The translations under genes and the position numbers were made by a program. Shown here piece by piece: positions 46,985-59,500 of a stretch of 64,000 nucleotides of DNA. Origin of the DNA: Toxonevra muliebris (taxonomy: Eukaryota; Arthropoda; Insecta; Diptera; Pallopteridae); NCBI GenBank assembly GCA_963691655.1, contig OY829328.1:75892400-75956399 (forward strand). Direction: 5' to 3'. Under the pieces are notes generated by a model. The model ran no database searches. It was not told the origin of the DNA and worked only from the letters and a program-made list of their open reading frames with translations. Each line of letters begins with the position of its first letter. The first letter of the stretch is position 1.

Positions 46985-47970
46985 ATTTGTGTGGGACGGC
47001 CTGGGCTTTCAGACTTCTGTAGTGCAATAACAGTGAGCAGTCTATGGGTGTCTCACAGACAGGTGAGACCAATCCGGATCAACAACGCAGTTTAAATAAC
47101 TCTGGGAAAGGGCGAACAGAGGAAAGTGGACATTTGAACTCATCCCAGATGTTGAGAGCTGGATAACCTGTCAGCATGAAGAAATAGATTTCTATATAAC
47201 ACAGTTACTTAGCAGACATGGTTGCTTCAAAAACTATCTTAACCGCTGCAAATATTAGATTTTGCTCCACCTGCCTTAACGATTATTGCTCACGTCGAAC
47301 GAGCCGAGATAACGGAAGCCCTTTGGGCGGCAGCGGCAGCAAAAATAATGTCTACACTTCGCAGCATTGAACGTGATCGAAAACGGGAGAGCACCCGATT
47401 GCGCAACGCAGGCCCTAACCGTCCCCAAGACGTATAACTTATTCCCGCTGAAATGTATGCTTGTCGCAAAAGGTCGAAAACTGTATCCCATCCTGATGGT
47501 CCTGCTTTAGTCTGCAATGAGACCATGCCGTCTCACCAGATCGGTTAAAGCAATAAGGCGTAGCCCAGAAGAAGAATAGGAGGCCCAGCAGTCTTTCGCG
47601 TTCATACGGAACGGTGCTTTAGACTGCAATGAAACCACGGCCGAAGGATAAACTTCTGTCTATAAAAACTTGCTCTCGCGCTTGTTCCAGCCGCCTCTTC
47701 ACCCCGATGCCAGATCGAATAATCGAAGTTGGCGACTAGAAAGTCGCAGTTTTTAAGCGTGGAACGTAGAAACCAGGGCATCACTTATCCTACCCTACAG
47801 CGGACTGTAACGAACCAGGCCGACAAAAAAACAGACAGTAATTCTCTAGACGGCCTTCCGATGGCTAATTCTGGGAGTAGCTTTCCGTCGGAAGAGAGGA
47901 AATGTTCAAGGTGTGAAAGTCTCGCGCTTACTTCGGCTTTCAATGCTTTTACTCCTCATTAAAAACAAAA
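46985..47970. other. GC-richer island of unknown origin
   Basis: Base composition is visibly less AT-rich than the flanks, and open frames exist on both strands (for example 47290-47526 minus, 47729-47962 plus). A phrase near GCTTTAGTCTGCAATGA is repeated (47507 and 47618). I recognise no protein family. A decayed mobile element or an exon-poor host remnant are both possible. Confidence 0.4.
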
Positions 47971-47999
47971 AAAATAACCAGTATCCATAATTATCAAAT

Positions 48000-48400
48000 T
48001 TAAACTAATGCCCACCAAATGGGATCCGCCTTTTTGATTTTGAAATTTGAATTCAGAGATCCAAAAAACTTACTAGGGTGAACTTTTTTCGCGAACCCAA
48101 TGCGAATTAAAGTTTCATGTCCACCATATTGGGTCTATCTTTTTGGATTTTGAATTTTTTCTCCCACCCCAAATTTAAGTTCAGGGGCCCAAAAAACGTA
48201 TTAAGGTGTACTTTTGAAGTGAATCCAAAAAGTTTTATAGTTTTTTATCCGCCATATTGGGGCCTCCTTTTTTGGATATTGTATTTGTCCTCCAAAATTC
48301 GTGTTTAGAGACCAAAAATCATCTAAAATAAATCGTGTTACATTTGAGTTTAGAGTTCTAAAAATCTATTAAGGTCTAATTTTTAATTCAAGTTCCCGTA
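48000..48400. repeat. ~120-bp tandem repeat with CCGCCATATTGGG motif
   Basis: Three diverged units, each with CCACCATATTGGG-like sequence, TTTTTGGATTTTGAA and GGGCCCAAAAAAC. It is distantly related, in inverted orientation, to the array at 62500-63620 (AAAATGGCGGC, GGGTCGCTGAATC). Confidence 0.55.
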
Positions 48401-48419
48401 ACTTTATGGTATAATTCCT

Positions 48420-48645
48420 GCTGAAATTCAACACGCAGAAGAAGTATTCACTGCCTGGCTAAGTCTCATTTTCGCAAGTTTAGGTCTCACTTGTATAACA
48501 AAACCGTGGATTGAAGTGAGCGTAGTTTTCATCCCGAAAGAGAGAAAGCCATCTCACACAAAAGCGAAGGACTTTAGAACAATAAGCCTGCCATCTTTTC
48601 TTTTAGAGGTATTTGAAGTTTCAGTTGCTGAAGATAGTAACTATG
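48420..48645 (+). mobile_element. jockey-like RT fragment
   Basis: Plus-strand translation gives KPWIEVSVVFIPKERKPSHT then KAKDFRTISLPSFLL, the W..V.VVFIPK.GK...KDFRPISLSSFLLK block at the start of the RT domain in jockey-type elements. It is only about 70 codons long. Confidence 0.8.
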
Positions 48646-49202
48646 TGCTTTAATTTTAAAAGTTATGAAATGATGAATTTACAATTTACATTTTTCTATA
48701 GTAAATGTGCCAAAAACTTTTAATATTGAAAATTTTTTGTTAACTGCGTATGTTCACATATTCAACCTTTCCATTCTTGTCACCATTTTATGTCATCTCT
48801 ATGATATGACATCCACAATTTTCCTCCCAGAAAATGCACAATTAATCGTTATAAATTGTCAGTTTACTGGAAGTAAGTAAACGAAGAAAACACCGAAAAC
48901 AACTTTTTTTCATTATTTCATACACACAAATATCCCGTTAAATTACAGACAGACTTCCATTTGGGTCGCACTAACGTTACACAACGTTTTGATAAATTGT
49001 AGCAATCATTTATGACAAGTGCGCGTATCCCACATCACGTGGACCACCCAAATAACGTTACTTAAATGTGCATATAAAAAATTATATTTCATAATTTATG
49101 GAAATTTTATTGAAGTGGAAATAGTTAAGGTTGCTTTTTAAATACCCAAATATTTAAGAAATTTTGGTTAAGTTATATGAAGTAAAATTAAAGTAAATAG
49201 TT
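48646..49202. other. Intergenic, no gene seen
   Basis: AT-rich; nothing recognised. Confidence 0.45.
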
Positions 49203-51470
49203 TCATACTAAAAAGCGCGACCCCAAGCATTTCAGTCTACTCATCTGCAGCCTTGAATATTGGGATAGAAAGTGAAGAATCGATTCTGTATCTTCTTCCT
49301 CATGACAACTTCTGCACAGTCCGTTCGTCGGCATACGCCACCGTTGGAGCATTGGTGCAATAGCACAATGTCCATTTATGACTCCTGTGAGCAGAAGTAC
49401 TGCAGATTTGTTGTGCCCTAAGCGGCACAATCATTGTAGGGACAGTGAAACTTCACAGCCATTTACGTTAATCCAAACGTCATTTGACACTGCGATGGTG
49501 TACTTTTCTATTCTCCTAAATAGTTCACACCAAGGCCGTATTTAGGGGGAGGGTTTTGGGGGTTCTGACCCCCCCCCCCCCCCCGAAATGTGAAAACTTT
49601 ATTCTAATTTTTGAAATTAATTGCCAATGGATGGAAAAAAAGTCAAAATAAAATCTATTTAACAATATTTTTTACTTCCATCGGTTTTTTTTTTTCTAAA
49701 AAATCAAATATAAAAAATAAATTTGAAGTCTTAATTACACTATGCGATCAAATCCGATTTGTTTTCTTCGACATGAGGTTTGACTACGGATTCAAAAAGA
49801 GAAGGTGATACTGAGCGCTCCTGCATTCATAGTTGTTCTAGGTCAGTAACTGTTTTTGATTTAAGGTTTCGTCCTGAATCAGTTTAAAAAGTTTAAAAAT
49901 TAATAAAAATATAAAAAAATTATCGGATCCTTGTAAAATAAGACTTGCTTGAACCCCAATTTTTTCCTTAAACGTGACGTGATGGGAAGTTTTTGACCTC
50001 AGATTCGTGTTCAACGTGAAAAATTCTTCCGCAAAAACTTCATCTTATTAGCAAAACCCATCTTAAAATTAATTTTTTAACGCATTATTGCTCAGAGCAC
50101 CACGACTAGAAAGATCTCTTTCAATGCTGTGACTTCACGAATTTAGGGAATATAAGCAAACTTCATCCGGGTTCCTTATCATTGATAATGGCTCAAACTC
50201 CCAATGATGATCATTTGAAAAAAATGAGCCCTTACTATTTTTGGTAATTTTTTTGAGGTTGGGTACATCATCAGTAGTGGGAAGTCAATGAGTTAATGAA
50301 ATTATGTCCCTCACGATAAAAAAAAATGCACTAGAATGCAAATTGAATAATATTTATTTGAAAAAATTTAATTTGATTATTCTGGGAATTTTTTGTCACT
50401 TTTGGCCATTTTTTTAGGGTTAAGAATAAAAAAAAATCGGAAAATTTTTTCTAAAATTTTAATTTTATAGGGTCCATCAAATGTATCATTGATTTAATTT
50501 ATTGTATTTCAAAATCAGTTTGATAAAAATTATTTATGAATATTTTCTGAAAACCCCTCCCCCCCCCGAAAAAAATTTCTGGCTACGGCCCTGGTTCACA
50601 CATCGGAGATTGTATAGAAATATCCGCCTCGTTTATGTCCAGAGCCCCTTCTGGCGATTTCCTCTGCTATTTCGTTCCGTTCATTGCAGCCCGATTGTCA
50701 GTAAAGATTGTAATATTCGAAGTACGAATCATACTGCCTTGTAGAAGTCGAGCTACATTAACAATGGCAAAAATCTCTGCCTGAAAAACGCTGCAGCTGT
50801 GAGAAAGACGATACGACCGCGTTAGCTGCAGGTGTTCGGAGTAGAGACCAGCTCCACTCCCATTTTCCACCTTTGAGCTGGTAATATCAACATTACCTGT
50901 TACCGAAATCAACTGCCAGTCTTCCCTAGTTGGATGTAGAGTTGGGATTCTAGTAATAAAATCCAAATTTTAAGTCATATATATAATTGATTCCATTTTG
51001 ACCCCTCCGCTTTATCTCACATAAAAATGGAACAGTGTCCATAGTTTGCTAATCTCCTGATCAGCTGATCTTTGTATTCTCTTAGTCTAAGAGTTCCTTT
51101 TGCGGCACAGCCTTGAACAAACACCCGTACCGGTAAGAAATGAAATATCATATTCAGACCTTCCTTAGGTGCACTACTTACAACTCCAGAGATCCCCAGG
51201 CTGACAAGTCTCTGTAATTTTCGCATACGATCTTGGTTGCTTTTCTTACCCAACGCCTTCCACCAGACGAGGGACTCATAGTTGATAAATGGTCGAATGA
51301 TTGTGCTGTACATTCCATGAATAACGTACGGTGGCAAGTCTCATCTTTTCCCAAAGGTCCTTTTACATGTATAGTTTGCAGCCAGTCCCTTCTTCGTTCT
51401 CTCTTCGATACTACTTCTTCAACGACTTGAACTTTTTTTCGCCCATACAACTCCTCCCACTATACTTGAT
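49203..51470 (-). mobile_element. jockey-like non-LTR relic split by a hAT insertion
   Basis: Reading the minus strand from 51450, the post-RT segment is YVIHGMYSTIIRPFINYESL then VWWKALGKKS, KLQRLVSLGISGVV. RNase H follows, with SVFQAEIFAIVNVARLL and FTDNRAAMNG (50667-50966). Next is GNEIA-like sequence (about 50640-50690), then the inserted hAT element (49531-50593). The reading continues with CELFRRIEKYTIAVSNDVW and the terminal Cys motif LCRSCHEEEDTESILHFLSQ (49203-49430). Internal frameshifts and a deletion inside RNase H make it non-functional. It is the same family as 26930-27660. Confidence 0.88.
49523..50601. mobile_element. Non-autonomous hAT-type element, copy 2
   Basis: The element at 49531-50593 (1063 bp) is flanked by a perfect 8-bp duplication GTTCACAC (49523-49530 and 50594-50601). 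Ends are CAAGGCCGTATTTAG and CAGGGCCGTAGCCAG (right end reverse-complemented). It is nearly collinear with the copy at 4641-5571. Main differences are a longer C-tract region and an extra segment at about 49715-49840. No transposase is encoded. Confidence 0.92.
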
Positions 51471-51644
51471 ATAAAAATACCTACTTAATATTAAATTAAT
51501 ATATACCCATTCTGTATCCGCGATCCTTGTGCAAATGTTTCGCGGTCTTCCTGTTTCAATGTCTCCAGTCTCATGAGTTTAGCCTAGCTGTGTGGATTTT
51601 AAGCCGGAATCCGCCCGCGTTTTCAACGAGTGCTTCGAGCTTTA

Positions 51645-52195
51645 AGACAGACAAACCAAATTGAGACCTAATTTCAAACCAAATTTCAGACAAAATGTCA
51701 AAGAAAAAATCATCCCGATGTTTAGACCAAAGCTTATATCAAAAGGAAACTCTAATTCAAACCAAATCTCAAACGAAAACTAAAAAAAAAAAAAGCAGGA
51801 ACCCCACATAAAAGCAAAGATAAAATTTAAAACCAAAATCAGGCCAAAATTCAGACCAACACTCAGTTCAAAATTCCGACCCGACTACAAACCAAATTTT
51901 AGACCAAGCTTAGGTTAGAGTGGCTTTAGGAAGAAGAAGGTTATGATAATTAACCACCAGACGAAGACGGGAATCAAACCCGAACCTCCCGGATGAAAGT
52001 CTAGAGCACTATCCACTAGACTCGAAGTCGTCAAAAAAAAATTTTTTTTTTTCGTTTAGACCAAACATCTTTACGATATTTAGAACAAAGTTTCTATCAA
52101 AAGTAAGACTATAATTGAGAAGAAATCTCAAACCAAACCTCAGATCGAAATTCGGATCGCAAAATAGATCAAAACTGAGACCAAAGGCATGGCAC
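51645..52195. repeat. Degenerate AAATTCAGACCA-type array 6, interrupted by a SINE
   Basis: A-rich array units (CAAACCAAATTTCAGAC-like) at 51645-51915 resume at 52045-52195 on the other side of a tRNA-like insertion. Confidence 0.7.
51916..52033 (-). repeat. tRNA-Glu-derived SINE-like copy 1
   Basis: On the minus strand: GTCTAGTGGATAGTGC (A-box region), CTTTCAT anticodon-loop-like sequence (TTC, Glu), GGTTTGATTCCC (B box), then GTCTTCGTCTGGTGGTTAAT. The last block lies outside a tRNA and is shared with the copies at 52235 and 60171, which argues for a SINE. Confidence 0.7.
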
Positions 52196-52234
52196 TCCAT
52201 TTTTCACACTTATGTTTTAAACTAAATATTATAA

Positions 52235-52336
52235 GATGATCTCGATAGTCTAGTGAATAGTGTACTAGATTTTCACCCAGAAGTTCGCGGATATGATTTC
52301 CGTCTTGGTCTAGTGATTAATTCTCATAACCCTCTT
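52235..52336 (+). repeat. tRNA-Glu-derived SINE-like copy 2
   Basis: Most diverged copy: GTCTAGTGAATAGTG, TTTTCACCCAGAAG, a damaged B box (GATATGATTTCC), then CGTCTTGGTCTAGTGATTAA and TTCTCATAACC, as in copy 1. Confidence 0.65.
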
Positions 52337-53391
52337 CTCAAAAATACACTATCATGATGGGGGTTACGAAATCGATGCACTCTATTGATATACATACATA
52401 TTTATGTGCTAATTAACGGCTAGTCTGTGTACATTGCTAAAGTAATTATTGAAATTGATAAGAATGCAATAAGCACTGAATACGTCAAGCCTTCTCCAGA
52501 GAATAAAGTTTTGTAATAAATTACAGTAAATGTCTAAGTAACAATGCAATATTTTGAAATTTGAAAATGAAGAGCTGAAACTTTATATAGTCGAATTTCA
52601 GAGAGATTCAAGAGCCAGTAACCCGAGTCGAAGTTCGGGGAGATTTTTGTCTCTGATTTCAAATATTCAGTTTTTCTAAATACAACAGTCAACATCAAAA
52701 AAAAAATTCATTTATTCAAATGATTGATAAAAAAGTCCATTACTCAAGCTTCGAAAGCATCAAAATATTACCGATTTTTGAAAAAGAAAGTACAAAGAAA
52801 ATTGCCCGATTTTAAATTTTTATCTTAAGATATTAAAGAGTGAAAGCACTTAATGTTTTTAAAATATCCAAGATGATCATGAGTTTGGCATCGAATCACC
52901 AACATCAAATTTTGAATGTTGATGCGATATCTTGAATTTCTAAAATACTAATAGAGATTTAATACGATCTTCCAAGAGATGGCGTTGACAACACGTAATT
53001 TGTATTAACACATGATGGTAAAAATAAATAGAATACAAATTTTAAAGACGTATAAGTTTTTTTCTGATTAAGGTGTATCTACGATGCTGAAATTAACAAT
53101 TGAACAAACGTTTCATCTTCAATCTCATACGATCACATAATGATCTCTACATATTCCTGAGAGAACTTGAGAGATCATCGCTATACCGAAGTAAAATCTT
53201 TTTCCATTTTACCATTTCAAAAATTGAAAAAGCTTATCTCAAAAAATACTAATAACGCCACAACTGAGGTTTGAATAACGTAAGACTGAAACTGAAACCG
53301 TTCAGCAATTAGTTCATATTTTGAATTGAATGTGTAAACACAACTTTCTGCAGTATCGCGTGATTTTATATAGTATATTTAATTTTCGAAA
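52337..53391. other. Intergenic upstream of the spondin gene
   Basis: AT-rich. A TATATAGTATATTT stretch lies just before the start codon (about 53367-53380), but no initiator was clear, so no promoter is called. Confidence 0.45.
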
Positions 53392-53566
53392 ATGTTTTGG
53401 CGCATTGTTTTAATTCTATTATTGACAATATCACAACGGGTGATAACTTTAATTTGTACACGCTATCCGGCAAATACTTTCACCCCAAAATCACCGGTCG
53501 ATGATAATTTCGGGTTGTCGATGAGTGGTAGCCCACAAACGTATATACTGGGACAAGGATATAATA
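53392..53566 (+). CDS. fat-spondin: fat-spondin exon 1: signal peptide and Reeler start
   Basis: ATG begins a hydrophobic signal peptide (MFWRIVLILLLTI...). The exon ends at GGATATAATA before GTAAGT, phase 1, and its split codon joins exon 2 to give YNISVNAF. Confidence 0.85.
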
Positions 53567-56500
53567 GTAAGTTCTGGAAATTTTTTTTTGCCTAAAAAAA
53601 AAAAATCATTGAACATACTTAGTAAATATTTACTATGGAATCCTAAATTTCGATTAGTGCTTTTTTTTTTTGCTAGCTTATCAGCACGTGAATTAACAAT
53701 GAACTTGAAAATCGCGTTTTGTTAATTAATTAATCCCTCTTTATAGAAACAAAAATTATTGAAAAATTTTGTAGTATTTTGATATACTGAAAATGATTTG
53801 TTTTGTGAGTTGTTATCAGAACAATTTTCTGAATTTTGTTTGCCAAAGTTTATAGTGCATGACGAAATCATTTCAGAAAACAAATATTCAAGGTTAATAA
53901 GCGCCGCAAAGTGATAACAGTTTTTCGCTTTCAATAAATAATCCCATAGTTAATTTTATGATTAAAATTTGTTTGGGTTACCGAAGAATTAAATTTTTAT
54001 ATTGTATATATTTCATTTGGTAATTGAACTGTCGAAGGCTTGTCGCTAGTTTGTCTAGTCTACTTTGAAGTTCTAGTTTAAAGCAGAATGAGGATTGAAC
54101 AGCGTAAAAAAGCTTCAGAGCAAAATATGTCACTTTCGATTATACCCGCATTGGCTCGACGAGGCTGTGCAAAGTACAGTAAAAGGACCGGGTGGCTAAG
54201 CTGAAGCCCAGCCCACTTCTACTTACCTACAAAAAACTTTTCGGGTTACAGGATAGCTGCTCCTCGGGGCGTAGTAAATACTCCTGCTCAGGTTGACTGA
54301 AGGAACACTAAGGTTCGCCTTTTCGTTATTCGATGATGCTGTTTATCCATTAATGCTGAAGAAGGGAGGAACATATCTTATGAAGGTTCTGAAAAGGATC
54401 TTCATGGCTTGTCTTGCTCTCTGATATATTCCATGTTTTTGGCGCTCGGTTAAAATTGTATTTATTCCTAAACCAGGTAGGGATAACTACGCTCTACCGA
54501 AAAGTTCCAGACCAATAAGTTTAACATCGTTTTTGCTTAAAAATCTAAAACGGATGGCCGAGAGGTACATCAGGTTGAAGGTTCTGAGTCACGATCCACT
54601 CATCTTACTACAACATGCTTATCACAACGCTATCTTCGATTCGATGTGCTTTTCGGTTTGGGAATATGGTATTGAAGATATCATTATACAATGGATTCAC
54701 GCTTTCCAACGGTTGAGGAGAAAAAACGATGTCAGTGTCACGGACGAGATTGAGAAGGATGTCCCGAGGGGCATACATTCCCTCCCCCTTTCTATGGTTC
54801 TTCGTGGTGGACTCCCTTCTCAAAGATCTACAGTACCTTGGAGTTCACATCCAAGCATATGCTGACGATGTGAGCGTACTTAACTAGAGACGGCCCTTAG
54901 AAACGGTGTGCATTAAAACGCAAGAAGTCTTGAGCAAGAGCTATGATACGTTCTGCAAAGTATTTCAGTGAATCCTAATAAAAATGTAGTGCTTTTTACT
55001 AGAAAACGCAAACATGTCAATGTCGTATTTGATTTCCATCCTCTGGATGCTCAAATTCAGGTTAAACGCAACCTGGCATAACGATATTTTCTTTACTTCC
55101 GAAGAAAATATCACGTCAGGTTCCCGGAACGGGGTCAATAGTTAAATTCAGAGATCATACTCCGGGGTCTACGTCATGTCTTCTATACAAACAGAACCGG
55201 TTGGTATTTGGATGCAGTTTTTTGCCACTAGTCGACAGTTTCCTAACGGTGGTTTCTGCTGTCCTGGATGTAGCGTGCTGGATAATTGAGAAAAGATAGC
55301 GTGGAAAATGCATAGGCGTCTGCAGTGATAATCAGGTTGCACTAAAGGCGCTTGCTGACCCTGTCAGCTCTTCGAAATTGCGTGACACTGTGTTATTGCA
55401 AGCAACAAATAGGCGGACAAACAGGACAAAGAAACCACTTCAATTTCACCGTGGGGTCTGAAACCTTTTCATGGCGTAGGCTCTGGGGAGATAGTGCGTT
55501 GGATCAACGATTTCGTGGGTTATATTCCTAGAAGAAGATGGCCAACAGGAAATCAGCGGAATATGTGGTCGGCATATGACCAACATGGACGTCATACCCA
55601 ATCCCACCTGCCAATCTTCTCTTGAGGATCACGATTCTGCTGAGCATTATCTCTGTAGCTTTTTCGAGAACTAGATTAATAGCAAGAATTGTAGATAAGT
55701 TCGAAGTCCTTATATTGGGCTAATTCAGTCAGAGAATCATGTGTTGAACAAATTAAAGTAATTCCGTGTTGGGTGAATCCAGTCCGAAAATTCAATGTTT
55801 AAGAAGTCTGACTATTCTGCATTGAAGTCTGAGTTAGAGAACTTCCCGTTGGACAAATACAGTAGAAGAATTCAATATTGTACAAATTTAAATCAAAGTA
55901 TTATACTTAAAATAAGTCGAAGTCTTAATGCGTGTCAGCTTTTTAAAGCTTAAAGAATTGCGTCCTGATACCACTGACCTCATTTATTATCATATTATTA
56001 TATTTCAGTTTCCGTCAACGCATTTAATGGCCAAAGATTCATCAGTTTCATACTTGCGCTGGAAAATGAAAATGGCGATCCAAATTACAATGATAATTTA
56101 GGATATTTTGAGCTTTCGGATACAGTAGAATCACGTTTTAGCCCAAATTGCATTAATATGGTGGAGAGTACAAATACAAATCCGAAAACACGAGTCGATG
56201 TAGTTTGGGTAGCACCAGACCAACCTGGAACTGGTTGTGTACTGATACGTGCAACTCTGCTCCAACATCGTGATGTTTGGTTTATGGATGATGGTGGATT
56301 AACGAAGCGAATATGCGAAGAAGTAGTCGATGATGTAGAAAGTCAAAAAATTGAAACAACAATACAACAAAAACAATGCTGTGCATGTGATGAAGCACGT
56401 TATGAGGTATACTTACAGACGCAGCAACTATAAAATAAACAATAAAATAAAATTGGAAATTCTTTCTGCTTTTAGCTAACATTCGAGGGCACTTGGTCCC

Positions 56501-59500
56501 GTAATTTACATCCAACTGATTTTCCCGCCAAAGGATGGACAGCTCGCTTCAGCGATATCATGGGTGCTTCACATGTATCCAACTATCGTTTTTGGGAATA
56601 TGGCGCTTTGGCAACTGACGGTATGCGTGAACTAGCTGAACATGGATCACCGCGTGAATTAGAACGAGAGTTCAATAGGGAGTTTAAAGTAGTTACAAAT
56701 ACAATTTAAAGCTGATTTTATGTTTGATTTTTGCCATTACTTTTCAGAATGGCAACATACGCACCATAATCAAAGCACGTGGCCCGTCATATCCAAAATT
56801 AAATGGTCAGTCTGTAGCGTCGGTACGTGTCGATCCACAGCATCATCTTTTATCGTTGGCATCAAAAATCGACCCATCACCAGATTGGATTGTCGGTTTT
56901 TCAGGGCTGGAGCTATGTATGGCGAATTGTACATGGCTAGAACAGAAAGTGATTAATCTATATCCCTGGGATGTTGGCACAGATGCTGGTCCCACTTATA
57001 CGGTAAGACAATAAGGCACTTTTTCAGTACTGTATTTTGTTTAATCTGATTAATTGTAAAATTATAGGCTGCCGATCAACCACAAATTCCACCCGATGTT
57101 ATACGACGTATGCGTTCCGATTTTCCCAGTGATTCACGTTCACCATTTTACGATCCCACCGGCGCTCCTATGAAACCTTTGGCTATTCTAACTATTAAAA
57201 GGCAACGTCTGTATGAAAGACTTTGCAGAGATCCACAATGTAAGTTGAATAAAATTTAAAAGAAAATAAGTTTCATATTTATTTGGAGCATTTCGAATAG
57301 TGTCGAGGGAAACTGCTACTTTTCAATCAAAATTATATTTTTTTATTTTTTTTTTTTTTGTTTACCATGAATATAAAAGAAAAAGAGAGAGTGAGTTAGA
57401 GCCAGTTTTTTTATTTTCAATCCAATCAAATGAATGTATGTGTGAGTTTTTTTTTTGAGTTTTTTAGTAAACGAGTGCTTACTGTAGTATTGAATTAAAT
57501 TTTTAGGGGAAAAATATTTGACTCAAATGGGGTTTAAACCCCCATTTTCAAGAGGAAGGGTAGGAGAAAGAGAAAAAGCGTATGAACAAAAATTGTTTAT
57601 CTCTTTGTGCTTAACAATTTTGCTTCAGACATCAAATTTGTATCTGTTGAAATAAAGAAATTTCTTAGTAGCCTGAAGACCCCATTTTTCCGACTTCAGT
57701 CCCATATTGTGGGAGAACGGGATGTGATGGAGAAAAACTGCGTACCGTTGGAAAACCTCGCGCATTAAGTTTTTGTTGCACTGTGTTATCAGGGACCGAA
57801 AATAATAATTATTATTAAATATTTAAATGAAAAAAATCAACGTGTTCCAAATATCGGAGAACAATGTCGAGTACACCAAAATGATAATGATTGCTTGCTC
57901 TGTTGGAATCAGTTTTTTTCTGAGCATTCCCACCTGTTGATTTTTATTTTTTGCTCAGAAATTATAATAATTTTTTGATTTTTATCTGTTTGCTCAGAAA
58001 TAATAATTATTTTCTGATTTTTTGTTTATGTTCAGGAAAAAAAAAACATTTGATTTTAATATTTTGAATTGAAACGCATTGTATGCTCTGTTGGAATCAG
58101 TTCTTTTCTGAGCATTCCCACCTGATGATTTTTATTTTTAGGTCAGAAATTATAATAATTTTTTGATTTTTATCTGTTTGCTCAGAAATAATAATTATTT
58201 TCTGATTTTTTTTTTATGTTCAGGAAAAAAAAACATTTGATTATAATATTTTTGATTGAAACGAAAAAACCAGCTTTATGGTTTTAAGCTAAGTCATAAA
58301 ATGTTCTCCGGTTTTCATCTAAGAAAAAACTACAAGAACAAAAAGAAAAAGAACAAAATTAACACTTCGCTGTTATTATTGCTGACATAAGTCTCTCCCG
58401 CAATAACATTTTTCTCTTCCAGCTTAACACTATGTATACAGACAAGCGGTACTTTGTGCAAAAAACAACAACACAAGTAATCACAGGAATTGTGGTCTAA
58501 CTGAACGCACGATGTGCAAAGCTGTACAACGATTTGATTTTTCGTTTCAATCAAAAATATAAAAATCAAATTCTTTTTTTCCTGAACATAAAAACAAAAA
58601 ATAAATAAATCAGAAAATAATTATTATTTTTGAGCAAACAGATAAAAATCAAAAAATTGTTATAACTTCTGAGCAAATTGAAAAATAATTTTTATCAAAT
58701 AAATAAAATTCAAGTAATAAGCAATAAATTTTGATTTTTTTCATACTGCTTATAATGATTACGTCCCTGTTAATTTTTTTTTTTTTTTTGCTAAAATGCC
58801 TAAAGCAATCCAATGCTTTAGGGATATTTAAGAGCTAGAGTTTTTTTCTCCCAAAAATTGTAATTTTATTAAACACCAAATGCGTCTATGCAATTGGGGT
58901 TTAATTTCTTTTGTACAAGTATAATCTTTTTGCTGTTCACAGTTTATGTAGAATAAAAGAGAGAGAGAAGCAACGAATTGCACTATAAAAAATCAACGAG
59001 TAATTGTTGAATTTAATTTCGAATTATTCTCAAAGAGATCAATTTCGGGTAAGAGGGCCGAATGGAATAGGAACACTCCATACAAGTTAGCAAAGACAGT
59101 TCGAGAAAGAAAACAACGACAAAAAACGTTTTGATGGGAAATTCTATTTGTACATAAAGCACAAATAACTGTAACTAATTATATATATATACCGTTTTTT
59201 GTTTTTTCAACGTTTTTTTTTTATTAAATTAATATAAATTTAATGCAATTTATTATATATTTGTGCTTACTTACGGTAGATTTTTGATGGTGCTGTGGCT
59301 GCTGCAGCTTTTCGCTGTGTGCTGCTTTCTTTGCTGTTTCTCTATCGCTGCTTTCGTTTGCAAGCAATTATGTTTGTGCAGTCGCTGTGTTGCTGTCTGC
59401 TACCTCCATTTCGCTGCTTTCGCTTGCAGGCAGTTACGTTTGTGCCGTCGCTGTGTTGCTCTGCTAGCGCTCCTTACTTTTTCTGCTGCCGCTTTTATTC

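Noticed and set aside
57790..58769. Firm assignment to the hAT superfamily
   Set aside because: The CAGGG ends fit, but the flanking 8-mers (TGTGTTAT and TTAATTTT) do not match as a target duplication.
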